Below are positions 1-10,220 of a stretch of 64,000 bases of DNA, one piece after another. The notes below the pieces were generated by a model. The model made no database searches. It was not told the DNA's origin and saw only the letters and a list, made by a program, of their open reading frames with translations. The position numbers and the translations under genes are program-made. Origin of the DNA: Areca catechu (taxonomy: Eukaryota > Streptophyta > Magnoliopsida > Arecales > Arecaceae); NCBI GenBank assembly GCA_021397845.1, contig CM038039.1, forward strand, positions 177,852,526 to 177,916,525, read 5' to 3'. Position 1 is the first letter of the stretch. The number at the start of each line of letters is the position of its first letter.

Positions 1-161
1 GTGAGCCCCTTTGCTATGTGCTTGTTCTTCTTGGGGAATCTATGTGAACCCCAGTATTTTTTTTAACCCTGCACCCTCTTCTTTCCTCCTTCTTTGCAAA
101 TCCTAATCCTTGGTGACTTTCATGCTCACCAGCGATCCAGTCCAATCTCTGTCCCGCATCA
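1..161 (+). repeat. 5' LTR, 3' portion
   Basis: This is the tail of the upstream LTR, ending in CA at 161. It matches the tail of the downstream LTR but holds only one copy of the 137 bp unit that is doubled there. The rest of the LTR lies left of the window. Confidence 0.85.
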
Positions 162-163
162 AA

Positions 164-175
164 TGGTATCAGAGC
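164..175 (+). promoter_or_regulatory. Primer-binding site (tRNA-iMet type)
   Basis: TGGTATCAGAGC is the plant initiator-Met primer-binding sequence. It lies two bases after the LTR end at 161, as expected for priming of minus-strand DNA. Confidence 0.9.
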
Positions 176-687
176 TAAAGGATTAGGATTTTTCTGCTTC
201 ATCACCGGCCCACTGTTCTCTTTCTTCCCTATTTCAAATCTCGTCCACGGATCCTTCCCCAACATCGACGTCGGACCATTCTCCCCCCAGCCGTCCTCAA
301 CCCCAGCTCGCAGCCGCTCCGTGAAAGACTCTGGTCCGCCGACCTCATCGGAGAGATCACCTCCGAGCCCACCGGTGGTCATCTTCTTCTCTCCGTCAAC
401 GACATCTCCCCTGCCTACAGCCGGCGAGCCCCAACACCTGATTCATCATCGCCCTCAAGCTTCAGATCGAATGCTCCACCAGATCGCCTCAGTGCTCTCC
501 GTTGGCTAGCCGCGTTCCTCTGCCATGGCCGCCACCATCATCAACCTCGCTCAGCATCGGAGTCCTTTTGATTGGTTTCAGTTCCATCAACCTCGCTCAG
601 CATCGAAGTCCTTTTTGATTGGTTTCAGTTCCATCAACCTCGCTCAGCCTGATTCGACAGAGTCGAGTTCACCCCACCGTAGGAGAA
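176..687 (+). other. Non-coding interior of the short LTR element
   Basis: No gag or pol motif is visible in any frame. The C-rich stretch around 240-500 keeps short frames open through base composition alone. A purine run just before 688 is a plausible polypurine tract. The block around 650-687 resembles 10190-10220 of the related element. Confidence 0.6.
541..649 (+). repeat. 46-47 bp tandem repeat, about 2.3 copies
   Basis: TCAACCTCGCTCAGCATCG recurs at 541 and 587, and a third partial copy starts at 634. The unit gives a repetitive short reading frame with no recognised domain. Confidence 0.85.
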
Positions 688-1397
688 TGATGGGGACATC
701 TCAAGCACGGATCTTGGAGCAAGCATAATTCTTGGAGTGGCACAGATCTTGAAGCATTTTTGGAATAAATTTATTTAGGATTTATCTTTTGTTTAAAATT
801 TGAATTAGGATTTGGTTGGTTAGGATTGATATATGGATAGGCTTATCTTATCCTATCTTATATTTGAATTTGATTCGTTCTTATCTTTTTATCTTGTATT
901 CAAATTCAAATGAGGGTTGGAAAATCTATAAATACCACCCTCAGCCTTTTGTAATAGGAGGATGGATGAATAAAATTTCTATTGTTCTGTGTGAAGGATC
1001 TGTGTGATCCTAGGGTATCTGTATGATCCCTTCTCCATCTTCCCAGGGTTTCTGTGTGATCCCTGATTTTGGGCATCTATGTGAGCCCAGGGCATCTATG
1101 TGAGCCCCTTTGCTATGTGCTTGTTTTTCTTGGGGAATCTATGTGAACCCCAGTATTTTTTTAACCCTGCACCCTCTTCTTTCCTCCTTCTTTGCAAATC
1201 CTAATCTCTGGTGACTTTCATGCTCACCAGCGATCCAGTCCAATCTTTGCTATGTGCTTGTTCTTCTTGGGGAATCTATGTGAACCCCAGTATTTTTTTT
1301 AACCCTGCACCCTCTTCTTTCCTCCTTCTTTGCAAATCCTAATCTCTGGTGACTTTCATGCTCACCAGCGATCCAGTCCAATCTCTGTCCCGCATCA
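688..1397 (+). repeat. 3' LTR of the short element (710 bp)
   Basis: It begins TGATGGGGACATC after a purine run and ends GCATCA, giving TG...CA termini. Its tail matches 1-161 apart from an added 137 bp tandem copy. Confidence 0.85.
1109..1383 (+). repeat. 137 bp tandem duplication inside the 3' LTR
   Basis: The segment beginning TTTGCTATGTGCTTG occurs at 1109 and again at 1246, nearly identical over about 137 bp. The other LTR has the unit once. The extra copy is therefore probably later than insertion, or was made during reverse transcription. Confidence 0.9.
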
Positions 1398-1945
1398 GAT
1401 CTCCTATTATTAATTCTTTAGGGTGAGATGTAACATACCTCCAGTCCCTCAGTAGATCAGTGTGATCTTTACTTACCATTTCTTCTCCACCTTGAGTGTC
1501 TTTGTCTTGAATGCTCAAGTCATCCATTTCTTTTTGTAATGTACCTGCATCATTATCTATGCACTCTTCTTGTCTAGAAGGTGTAGGGTTAGTTTCAAAA
1601 AAAATAACATGAATTGACTCTTCAACAGTAAGAGTCCTTTTATTAAAAACTCTATATGCTTTGCTATGTAATGAATAACCTAGGAAAATTGCATCATCAG
1701 CTTTAGAATCAAATTTTTCTAAATTATCTTTTCCATTGTTATGTACAAAGCATCTACAACCAAATACATGAAAATAACTAATATTGGGTATTTTGTCATT
1801 CCAAAGCTCATAGGGGGTTTTCTTTAAAATAGTATGGATCAAAACGCATTTTAAAATATAACATGCAGTGTTCACTGCTTCTACCCAAAAGTACTTTGGA
1901 AGATTGCCTTCACACAACATTGTGCAAGCCATTTCTTCAAATGTC
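1398..1945 (-). pseudogene. SIRE integrase C-terminal part, broken
   Basis: The frame reads MACTMLCEGNLPKYFW and continues with the copia motif HVFGCRCFVHN, parallel to 26629-27200 of the + strand SIRE copy. It is one frame off the upstream integrase because of an apparent 1-base loss near 1945. It is cut at 1398, just after the HPKELIIGD segment, by the neighbouring insertion. This segment normally links the integrase core to RT. Confidence 0.8.
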
Positions 1946-2902
1946 CTGTTTTCCTCTCTACAATACCATTTTGTTGAGGTGTTCTAGGAGCAGAGAAGTT
2001 GTGATCAATGCCAAACTCAGTATAATACTCTTCGAAAAATTGATTTTCAAACTCAGTTCCATGATCACTTCTAATTGAAATCAAAGATAAGTTCTTTTGG
2101 TTTGAAACCTTTTTATGAAATTTTCTAAAAACATGAAAAGTTTCATCTTTCGATGCGATAAACAAAACCCATGTAAATCTCAAAAAATCGTCTACTATCA
2201 CAAGAGCATATTTCATCCCTCCTAGGCTTGTATTCCTAGTAGGTCCGAAAAGATCCATGTGAAGTAGTTCAAGAGGTCTTGTTGTAGTAACTATATTCTT
2301 TGATTTAAAACTCCCCCTAGTTTGTTTATCCATTTGGCATGCATCACAAACATGATTCAAATCAACTTTAAACTTAGGCATGCCTCTAACAAGATCTTTA
2401 AAAGTTAATTTGGCAATAGTATGCATGCCAGCATCACCTAATCGTCTATGCCATAGTAAGCCTGACTCTTTGGTTTTAGCATTCGTTGCAACTAAACTAG
2501 GGCTACTAGACATGGTAAGATCATCAAGATCTACCACATAGATATTCCTGAGTCTATGTCCAATAAATTTATTGCTAGAATCTAAAGAGTTAGTTACTAT
2601 ACACATAGAGGACTCAAAGATAACCTTGAATCCTTTATCACACAATTGACTTATACTAAACAGATTATGCTTCAATTTGTCTACTAGCAAAATATTTTCA
2701 ATAAAAGTGAAGGGAGTTATTTTGATCTTACCGATACTGGTTATTCTCCCTTTGCCATTATCTCCAAAGGTGACCATACCTCCTTCTTTCATTTCAAGGG
2801 TGATGAATTGGTCCTTGTCACCCGTCGTATGTCTTGAGCAGCCGCTGTCCAAGTACCACATTTTCTTTAATTTTTGGGCTCCAAGACATTCCTGCAAAAA
2901 AG
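1946..2902 (-). pseudogene. SIRE protease - integrase core
   Basis: The protease motif WYLDSGCSRH is intact near 2855. It is followed by the pre-integrase zinc region (LLWHRRLGDAG...CDACQMDKQ) and the integrase core with LHMDLFGP, IRSDHGTEF and TPQQNGIVERK, which carry the DDE residues. The HRRLGD variant replaces the usual LGH. This frame is -1 relative to the upstream gag-linker frame, as in the + strand SIRE copy. Confidence 0.85.
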
Positions 2903-3712
2903 TCAATGAATTCTTTTAGGTACCCAAGCTACCTTGGGTCCTTGCAGGTCAGCAGAGGTGGTTCCTTTGGGAACCCAAATCTTTTTTATCATTTTATGGA
3001 CATTTCTAAGATTATTGCATTCAAAAGCTTTATGTCCAATTCTTTTACAAGCATAGAAAATAACTTTAGAATTTTTGTTAGAAATAGAATTTGAAGTTCT
3101 AGAAGTTCCTGCACTTGATGCAGATTTCAAACCTTTTGAAAAGTATGCATTTTTGATCAAATTCTTAGGAGCATATGATAAAGATTTTGAAGTAGAAATA
3201 GCTTTTGGTGTGGCTGAAACTTTTTGAGATAAAATATTTTGAGCTGGTGTTTTGGATTTCACAAAAGTTGTTGCTGAAATTCCATTTACAAAAGAAGTGT
3301 TGAAACCAATTCCAGATTTGTTTCCAGAAATTCGTTGTTCTTTTAAAATTAGCTCAAGCTTATTTGAAGATAAAGTGAGTTTTTCAACCAAAGGCTTAAG
3401 TTTTGTAACCTCCTTTTTTAATTCATTATTTTTAGCAAGTAAATCAGTATTTTTCTTTTCATATGATAAATTCTCATTTTTCAGTTTTCCAAATTTTTCA
3501 GAAAAGATATACAATTACTTTTGTAATACAGTATTCTTTTCTGAAATCTCATCCTTTTGTTTGAGTAAAGTATCATTCATATTTTTCAATGATTTTATCT
3601 TTACTCCAGCTTTCTTAAATTCAGAGAGTAAATCATGAAAAGCAGAATTTAATTCTTCAAAAGTAAATTCAGTGCAGTTGTTAGGAGATGTTACATCATC
3701 TTCGAGATCCAT
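2903..3712 (-). pseudogene. SIRE gag-pol linker: coiled coil plus second zinc knuckle
   Basis: The translation is rich in K, E, L and N in heptad-like order and is interrupted by one stop near 3512. It then reads a CX2-3GHX4C-like knuckle (CKRIGHKAFEC). The same arrangement occurs at 25000-25650 in the other SIRE copy. The frame ends in AWVPKRIH and a TGA at 2903, beside a TTTTTTGCAG tract where the protease frame begins. Confidence 0.75.
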
Positions 3713-3766
3713 TAAGCAAAGATTGGCAGTCTTGGTGGTCTCTTCTTCTTCCGATGATGTTGAGTC

Positions 3767-4816
3767 TTAACTATTGGACCATGTGGCAACCATGGCTTTC
3801 TTCTTCTTCTTTTGTCTGAAGGATTTCTTTAGCATTGGACAGTCAGGACGTATGTGCCCTGGCTTCTTACATTCGTAGCATGTGGGGACTACCTCTTTTT
3901 CTTTCTCTCTATCCTTTTTTTTTTCCTTTCCATAATCCTTCCTGTGAAATTTTCGATTATACCTTCCTTTCTTTCTTCCCATGAATTTTCTAAATCTCCT
4001 CATAACCATAGCGATGTCTTCGTCTTCTAGGTCATCATTGGAGGAGGTGCTTTCATCTTCAGATACATCATCATCCCTTTTTGAATCGAAAGTAGCCTTG
4101 AAGGCTATTGTCTTCTTTTTCTTCAACTCATCTTCCATTCCATGTTGCATTGTTAGCTCGTGGGTGATGATTGATCCCAGTAATTCATCAAGCATCAAAG
4201 TATTGAGATCTTTGGCTTCCTGGATCATAGTTACCTTGGGATCCCATTTGTCTGGCAAAGAACGAAGGATCTTCTGAACTAGATCTGCATTAGAGTATAC
4301 TCTGCAAGGACTCTTTAAATTTTTAATAATATCTGTAAATCTTGAGAACATGACAGATATTGTTTTAGAAGGTTCCATTTTAAATAATTCATAGTTATGA
4401 ACTAAAAGATTTATCATAGAGATTTTCACTTGGGAAGTTCCCTCATGGGTCACTTCGAGTTTATCCCAGATTTCCTTTGCCGATGAGCAAGTGGAAATTT
4501 GGTTAAACTCGTTAGCATCCAAAGCACAATATAATAAGTTCATTTCTTTGGCATTTAATTCCCCCATTTTTATGTCATGATCATCCCAGTCCTCTTCAGG
4601 CTTAGGGATGTCCATGCCATCAACTTTAATTATGGGAATATGTGGCCCTTTCAAGATGACCTTCCATAATTGAAAATCTATAGCTTGTATGTAAATTTTC
4701 ATTGGTTCATTCCAATATGAATAATTAGTGACTATGAAAAGTGGAGGTCTATTTGTTGATTGGCCCTCGGCCAAGGATGTACTCATGGGATGAGCCATCG
4801 ATCTTAACTCAAGCAA
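3767..4816 (-). pseudogene. SIRE Gag
   Basis: About 349 codons. The N-terminal part has the SIRE/UBN2-type capsid signature (MNLLYCALDANEFNQIST, IWDKLEVTHEGT, KILRSLPDKWDPKV). An acidic and basic linker and a CCHC knuckle (CYECKKPGHIRPDC) follow near the C-terminus. A stop after WSNS separates it from the coiled-coil linker. The likely true start is the MAHPMS methionine a few codons inside. Gag forms the virus-like particle. Confidence 0.85.
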
Positions 4817-4827
4817 TCAGAGACACT

Positions 4828-4839
4828 GCTCTAATACCA
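4828..4839 (-). promoter_or_regulatory. Primer-binding site (iMet type, one mismatch)
   Basis: On the minus strand it reads TGGTATTAGAGC, one base off the consensus. It lies next to the LTR boundary at 4842. Confidence 0.8.
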
Positions 4840-5589
4840 GCTGTTGCCCAGGTGGCTTAGTCCCAAGAGGGGGGGTGAATTGGGAATTATAAAATTTTTG
4901 CAAGTATGTGCACAATTAATTTCAATTAGTGATTAGGTGTTGTGTTAATCAAAGAAAGAAAGCAGAAGCTAAAAGATAAAGCAAACACAATACAAATAAA
5001 GCAGATTTATAGTGGTTCGGAGCAACCCAGCTCCTACATCCACTACCTAAGTTTACCACTCTAGATTTTTACTATATCCTCCAAACTAGAATACAGTCGG
5101 ATTGTTTTGCAGGCTTACAATCCAAACCTCTATACTTTGGTTTTTGAAACCGGGCTCATCAAAGAAACCCAAGCTAGGTTTTTACAGGTTCTCCTAAAAC
5201 CTCTACACTTTGCTTTTTAGCTAGGCTCACCAAAGAAACCTCTACACTCTGGTTTTAAAGGCTCACCAAAGTAACCTATTTGGTTTGTACAACCGGGCTC
5301 ACCAATAACCCAGATATTCTAAAGCATAGAATAAGAAAAGCAACAATAAAGACAAACTCTATTGTCTGGGTGGTTGCCAATGCAGCTGGAGTGAAGATCC
5401 ACTTAATGCTCTTCAATGCAATTTAATGGCTTCCTTGCTTTTTCTCAAAAGGTGCTTCAAGCTTCTGGTAAGAGTTGTTGCAGGCTTGAAGGTAATCTTT
5501 AAAGCTCTAGTGCTCTCTCACTTCACATCGATAAGTGTTCAATAAATGCTCAATGAATCATTAGCCTCTTCAAGGATGTTGTCATACCT

Positions 5590-5598
5590 TATTTATAG
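5590..5598 (-). promoter_or_regulatory. Putative TATA box of the SIRE LTR
   Basis: The minus strand reads CTATAAATA inside the LTR, downstream of the GCCGAC cluster. The position suits a U3 core promoter. This is motif-based only. Confidence 0.5.
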
Positions 5599-5750
5599 AG
5601 ACTTCAACTGCCTTCCCATGATTTTGAACGTTGTAGACCATTGGAAGGTGACAGGTTACCATTGGAGCACTTTTGGAATTCAAAAACTGAGAACTGGAAC
5701 TAGCCATTGGAGGTGACCCCGTCATTCCATTCGGCTCAGACAAACTTCAA

Positions 5751-5984
5751 GTCGGCTCGGATGAAGTTTGTGTCGATTGGCCTGAGTGCCAGTCGGCTAG
5801 CTTCCACAATTGAAAAAATACCTCACTCTGGACGAGTTGGCTGGGCTGAATTCCAGTCGGCTGGATTCCTGAGAATCTCAGAACATTCTCAACCTTGTTC
5901 CAGATGAGTCGGCTGGACCTTGGTGCTAGTCGGCTGGATCTGCATGCCAGAGAACTTGTCTTCAGTGCTAGTGCCAGAGTCGGC
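5751..5984 (-). promoter_or_regulatory. Cluster of six GCCGAC motifs in U3
   Basis: GTCGGC on the plus strand (GCCGAC in element sense) starts at 5751, 5792, 5856, 5908, 5929 and 5979. Near-copies occur around 5730, 5834 and 5999. RCCGAC is the known core of the plant DRE/CRT site bound by CBF/DREB factors. Function here is inferred. Confidence 0.5.
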
Positions 5985-6355
5985 TGGGTTGTTCATCCAG
6001 TCAGCTCGAAGGTGGTTCTTTAGCTAGATCAGCTTCAAACTTCCAGAACACTTATCCCAAGCTTTAACAATCTTCTTCAAGCACTACTTACAATAAATTC
6101 AAGAAAACTTGAAGCAAGAAGGACTAGTAGAAGTAACCCTTTAACTGATTTTAACAAGATACTTTTTGTAGGGTTCTTCTTTACAAGAATCTAAGTATTT
6201 TACAACTCAACACAAAATATTAAAGATTGTAGGAATTGAAAAATGTGTCAATGTAGTCGTCCTACAAAAACTTGTCAATCAATTGAAGAGTTCTTTGATA
6301 ACCAAATATATGCTCCAATGTTTTGTTATCATCAAAATCACTTTAGGGGTCAACA

Positions 6356-7149
6356 GCAAGAAAAGGTCTATGCTATGGAAGGATGGGTCAATAATTTCTG
6401 GGAAGAGATCTTCAATAGGAATGGCAGGAAGGGATTCATCCTGAGGGCAATGGGTTAAGTAAGCCAAATCCTCAATAAAGTCTTCTAGTTCATGGAATTT
6501 AGGACTAGGCTCTATAATTAGATCATTTTCTAGTATTTCCTCATGTAAAATCCTTGTATCAGAGTTCTCTTCCTTTAATTGGTCCTCTACTGCAGGTTCA
6601 ATCTAGGCGTGGTCAGGGTTAGCTAACTCTAGATTGGCTTCTACCTAGGTACCTACGGGGTCAACTAATTTGAGGTCTTCTAGAGGTGTCTCCTCTTCTC
6701 CCTCATACTCATCCACTAAGTTCACATCAGCTTCATACACTTCTGCTTTAATGTAAGCCTTTTGAATCAAAGGGGTGGTATGGGAAGGTCAGCTAAGGAA
6801 AAATTGGTTAGGTCTTAGTTTCTGATTATGGGCACTACTCCTAGTAGGTTCAGGTTGCCTAAGGGGTAGTGGCTTACTACTGGTCTTAAATCTAGGGGTA
6901 CTACCCTTATGGGATTCAGGTTGATGGGCTATGGGTTCAAATCTATAAGTCATGGGTCTACTGAGCTTAGAGGGAGTCTATCATGGATTTGGATATCGGA
7001 CTGACTCAATTGAGTAATCTGGGTAGTCATTTAGGCCATAGATTGGGCTAGCTGCTCAGTGAGTGCATTAATCTTGGCTTCAAGGTTATCCTGGGTTCAG
7101 CCAAAGTTGGAGATGGTGAATGACATGATGCTCCTGATCTAGTGCTCAT
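6356..7149 (-). pseudogene. Degenerate gypsy Gag-like ORF
   Basis: A start reading MSTRSGASCHSPSP lies at 7149, like MSTRNGVPY in the element at 31013-62802. Later pieces such as NALTEQLAQSMA and SLPAIPIEDLFPEI match the same protein (compare VIPQVPIEDLCTEL). Many stops and frameshifts are present. The SIRE element truncates it at 6355. It belongs to a chromovirus-like gypsy element whose pol is not in the window. Confidence 0.65.
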
Positions 7150-8165
7150 AGAAGACTCAACACTGACTCAACTACAGGTGCCTAGACCTAGAGCCTAATC
7201 AGAATGGGTTGACTCAACATACACAAAACTCAAATCATAATCCTTCAATCTGGCCAGGTAAGAGGTGGGATGGTGGGAGGCCCCCCTGCTTTCGTAGGGA
7301 CCCAATTAAGGAACCACCGATCCGCTTAGGTTGTTTGACACTGTACCTCTAGCCTAGATACCAGAATCTAGTAATAGAAGATGAACTGGGTGCACTAGTC
7401 ATCCTACAATGACTGAACCCGACTGATGGGTGTCCCTAGCCCACTAAGGCAAATTAAGTCTAGTTAATTTTAGATTAGGCTTGGGACTGAATGTAAGGTA
7501 TGTGGTTTTGGGCTAAGGAGAAGTTATCAACTCCTACCCTTATTTGACATATAGAAAGTGCCCTTAAAATAATTGATGCAATGATGGCAGGAAGATGAAG
7601 ATGCAAATTAGAGTTTAGGTGTTTTGGTATTTTTTTGAATATATGTAAATTTTTTTATTTTGGGATTTTTCTTAAATAGAAAGATAATTGCAGATTATGA
7701 TCTAATATGTAGGAAATATGCTAAAATTAAAGATATACAAAGATTATACTAAAAAAACCCTGAACTTTCTAAAATTGGTTTTGCTACCAAAATAGAACAG
7801 AACTATTTTCAGGCAGTGTTTCGGCTGGGAGAAAATCCACAAATCGAAATAATTCTTAATAAAATTTTTCAAATTAATTTAAATTATATAGAATCTAGAA
7901 AAAGAAATTTCAAAATTTTATGGATTCTATGCAGCTAAAAATAATTAAAATAACAGAGTATATACTGAAAAGGTCGAAAATGAAAAAAACTCTAAGGAAT
8001 TCTTTATGTTCTTCTTCAGGGGTCAATTCACAGTGACACCCCTACTGCCATTGGAGATCCCGTCGATTGGGAAAGAGGGGTTTGAAGCCCTACTAGTCTC
8101 CTATGACTGGATGGCCATGGTGAAGAACCCGATCCGAATATCCAAAGAGAACTGAGCTCAAATAG
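7150..8165 (-). other. Gypsy 5' leader
   Basis: Non-coding DNA between primer-binding site and gag. It contains the leader motifs seen in the other gypsy elements here: the GGCCAGGTAAG block at 7253, GGAACCACCGATC near 7310, and CCCACTAAGGCAAATTA near 7440. It is AT-rich from about 7620 to 7980. Confidence 0.6.
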
Positions 8166-8177
8166 GCTCTGATACCA
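8166..8177 (-). promoter_or_regulatory. Primer-binding site (tRNA-iMet type)
   Basis: The minus strand reads TGGTATCAGAGC, two bases inside the LTR tip at 8180. Confidence 0.9.
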
Positions 8178-8179
8178 AA

Positions 8180-8658
8180 TGATGTGGTACCATATATGCA
8201 TGCAATTATTTTTTTGTGTTTTTAAATATTGAGTTATATGTTTTAATCTGGAAGATCATACTAAGGAACGATGTAAAGAGTTCTATATGAAAACAAGAAA
8301 CTAAAAGCATGCATAACAGGACCTAAAAGCAATAGAAAAAGGGACCACCGAGGCTGAGAAGCCTTGGTTGTGCTAGTTAACCAACAATAGGGCTACTAGT
8401 GGCAGAGGGGGTATAACTGGCAACAATTGAAGCACTTGGTACCGATCGTATACGAAGAGATCGCTCTCACTCTTTGATGCAGCTTGGAAAATCAAGCTAG
8501 AGACCCGCGGATTCCCGACTTTCTGTTTGGTGATCCGATTGCAGCCCGACTGGAGTCGTTGGATTTGTTGGAGTCGAGGGACTGGACTTGCAAACAACCT
8601 TTCAGGGGTGAGAAATCAAAGAAAATAAGAAATAGAAGAGGGGAAATTGCAAGAAAAA
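8180..8658 (-). repeat. Gypsy 5' LTR, U5-side part
   Basis: It starts at the LTR tip TGATGTGGTACC and is interrupted at 8659. It resumes at 16873. The content (for example the block around 8500-8600) matches the + strand gypsy LTR at 62930-63060 in reverse orientation, which identifies it as an LTR of the same family. Confidence 0.7.
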
Positions 8659-10112
8659 TGATGGGGACATCAAAACCTATTCGGGTTTTCTTTTACTTTT
8701 TTCAGATTTTTTTATTTTAGTATAAAAATATCTATGCCAGCTATTCCACCTATTCCAGTTATCCTCACTCTATACCATGTTTATTCCTGATGTATTCCAA
8801 GTTTATCCCTATCATCTTGTCATCCCAGAAAACTCCTAGAACCTCCATTTTTCTACATTTTTCTTCCCGTTCGACCTGGATCTGCCATGCCCGACCACCA
8901 GCGACCTCGACGGCCGTCCACCTCCTCCTCGATGTTGATCTCCTCATGGGAACGCCGGTGAATCCCATGGGACTGCCCACGGCTGTGCGCTGCTGCGGCT
9001 CCTCCCATGGCTGTCTGCCACTACAACTTTGCCCAGGAGCTCTTCTCCCCCGCATCGCCGTCCATCGCTGCCCGAGCGACTGTCTGCCGCTGCCCGAGCC
9101 ATTCCCACTGGACCTCCGCTCGTGAATTCATCTCCACACGTTCATGCTACACCCCTCTCTCCCGTGACCACCGCCCAGCCCGCCGATGCCCGGTCATCCC
9201 CATCGCTGCCACCCCCTGCCCCATCGCCACGCCCTCCCATCCGAAAGACTCACGGCCGAGCAAACCATGCCGCTCGGTTGCTGCAGTTCGTCCATATCCA
9301 CCTTAACGGTGCCGCCCAACGGCCATCTCCTCAATGGCGCCGCCATCTCCTTTGCCACCTCTAGCCCAGCCACCACCGGTGCCCATGGCCATGACTCTCC
9401 CGTCCCTCCTCGCCATATTTTCCCCAACCGCTCTTCCCCATCCATCCGCACATGTTCCATTGCCATGGGAAGAAAAAAAACTATGCACGGCTCTCAGAGC
9501 AGAAACAACCTGCATAAATCTCAGAGCAGTGAATTTTTTATGCAGATCTTAGAGCAAAAGAGGAATTTGAATTTGAATTTGAATTGGTCCACATTTTCCT
9601 CCATAAATGCCGTCTCTCTTCATGGAAATGCCCACTATTTTCTCCTCTTATTTTGTTATTTTTGAATTTCAAAATTTGAATTTCAAAAATGGCTTGGTGT
9701 CCATAAAATAGGCTCCAATTTTCTTGTTAAAATAATTGATGAACGAAAATTTTATTTTAGGGAAGAGTGATTCTTCTTCCGCTCCGAGAGGAGAGGGTGT
9801 GAGGCCCAACGCCAGGACACGACGTGAGGTCATGCCCAGTTATCCCCCTTCCCATTTTATTTTCTTTATCCCCTCGTGACCTTTGAGATCCATCCTAGTG
9901 CCTCCAAGTATCGAAGAGGGTGTAATGGCTTAAAGGTGAGAGGTCTCTTCGTTAGGGTGAGTCCTAAAGTCCATGAGATCCAGATCCCTATCTTCCATCC
10001 TATTATTCCTTCGCCATCAAATTAGAAAATCAAAAGAAAATTAGGATACCCTAATCTAGTTGACTTCTAGGCTCACCGTTCGATCCTCCCTAGCGCCACC
10101 CGTCCCACATCA
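8659..10112 (+). repeat. 5' LTR (1454 bp) with GC-rich middle
   Basis: It begins TGATGGGGACATC and ends CCCACATCA. The section from about 8880 to 9450 is unusually C/G-rich, so several frames stay open there, but no domain is recognisable and the frames are not matched between the two LTRs. The tail (9870-10050) resembles the arms of the inverted repeat at 15304-16455. Confidence 0.75.
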
Positions 10113-10220
10113 ATTTTGGTATTAGAGTGGGTTAGGATTAGGGTTGAAAAAAAGAAGAGAAAAAAAAAAATTACAGCGAGCCTGACTTGACAGAGTCAAG
10201 TTTTCCCCACCTCAGGGGAA
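10113..10220 (+). other. 108 bp interior with degenerate primer-binding site
   Basis: TGGTATTAGAGT at 10118 is a two-mismatch version of the iMet site. A purine-rich run just before 10221 is a plausible polypurine tract. Nothing between them could code. The segment near 10190 matches the end of the interior of the element at 1-1397. Confidence 0.7.

Larger units (their letters stand above)
1..1397 (+). mobile_element. Short non-autonomous LTR retrotransposon (5' LTR cut by window edge)
   Basis: Bases 1-161 match the end of the sequence at 688-1397, and both copies end in CGCATCA, so they are the two LTRs of one element. An initiator-Met-type primer-binding site starts at 164, two bases after the first LTR. 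The interior is only about 526 bp and has no gag or pol. The element interrupts the SIRE pol at 1398. The left target duplication lies outside the window. The LTR start TGATGGGGACATC is shared with the element at 8659-16872, so the two belong to one family. Confidence 0.85.
1398..6355 (-). mobile_element. Ty1/copia SIRE-lineage retrotransposon, truncated
   Basis: On the minus strand this reads LTR (6355-4842), primer-binding site, gag, a coiled-coil linker with a second zinc knuckle, protease and integrase. It then stops inside pol at 1398, where the short LTR element begins. RT and RNase H lie beyond the window or are lost. LTR ends are TGTTGACC...GGGCAACA. Domain content matches SIRE/Maximus elements and the + strand copy at 22284. 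Frameshifts and stops make it inactive. Confidence 0.88.
4842..6355 (-). repeat. 5' LTR of the SIRE element (1514 bp)
   Basis: On the minus strand it starts TGTTGACCCCTAAAG and ends GGGCAACA. The start resembles the + strand SIRE LTR at 22284, including the TTTTGATGATAA block. Only this LTR is in the window, so its age cannot be judged from LTR pairs. The first five bases beyond it are GCAAG (6356-6360). The matching target copy would be left of the window. Confidence 0.85.

Noticed and set aside
541..649. Regular short repeats considered as a CRISPR or minisatellite array
   Set aside because: Only 2.3 direct copies with no unique spacers, inside a plant LTR element.
6243..6458. 71-codon frame MCQCSRPTKTCQ
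   Set aside because: It crosses the SIRE LTR boundary at 6355 and is antisense to the gypsy gag remnant.
8790..9665. Several overlapping open frames on both strands (also 10376-11141)
   Set aside because: They lie in the GC-rich part of the LTRs, where stops are rare by composition. No domain is visible and the frames are not conserved between the two LTRs.
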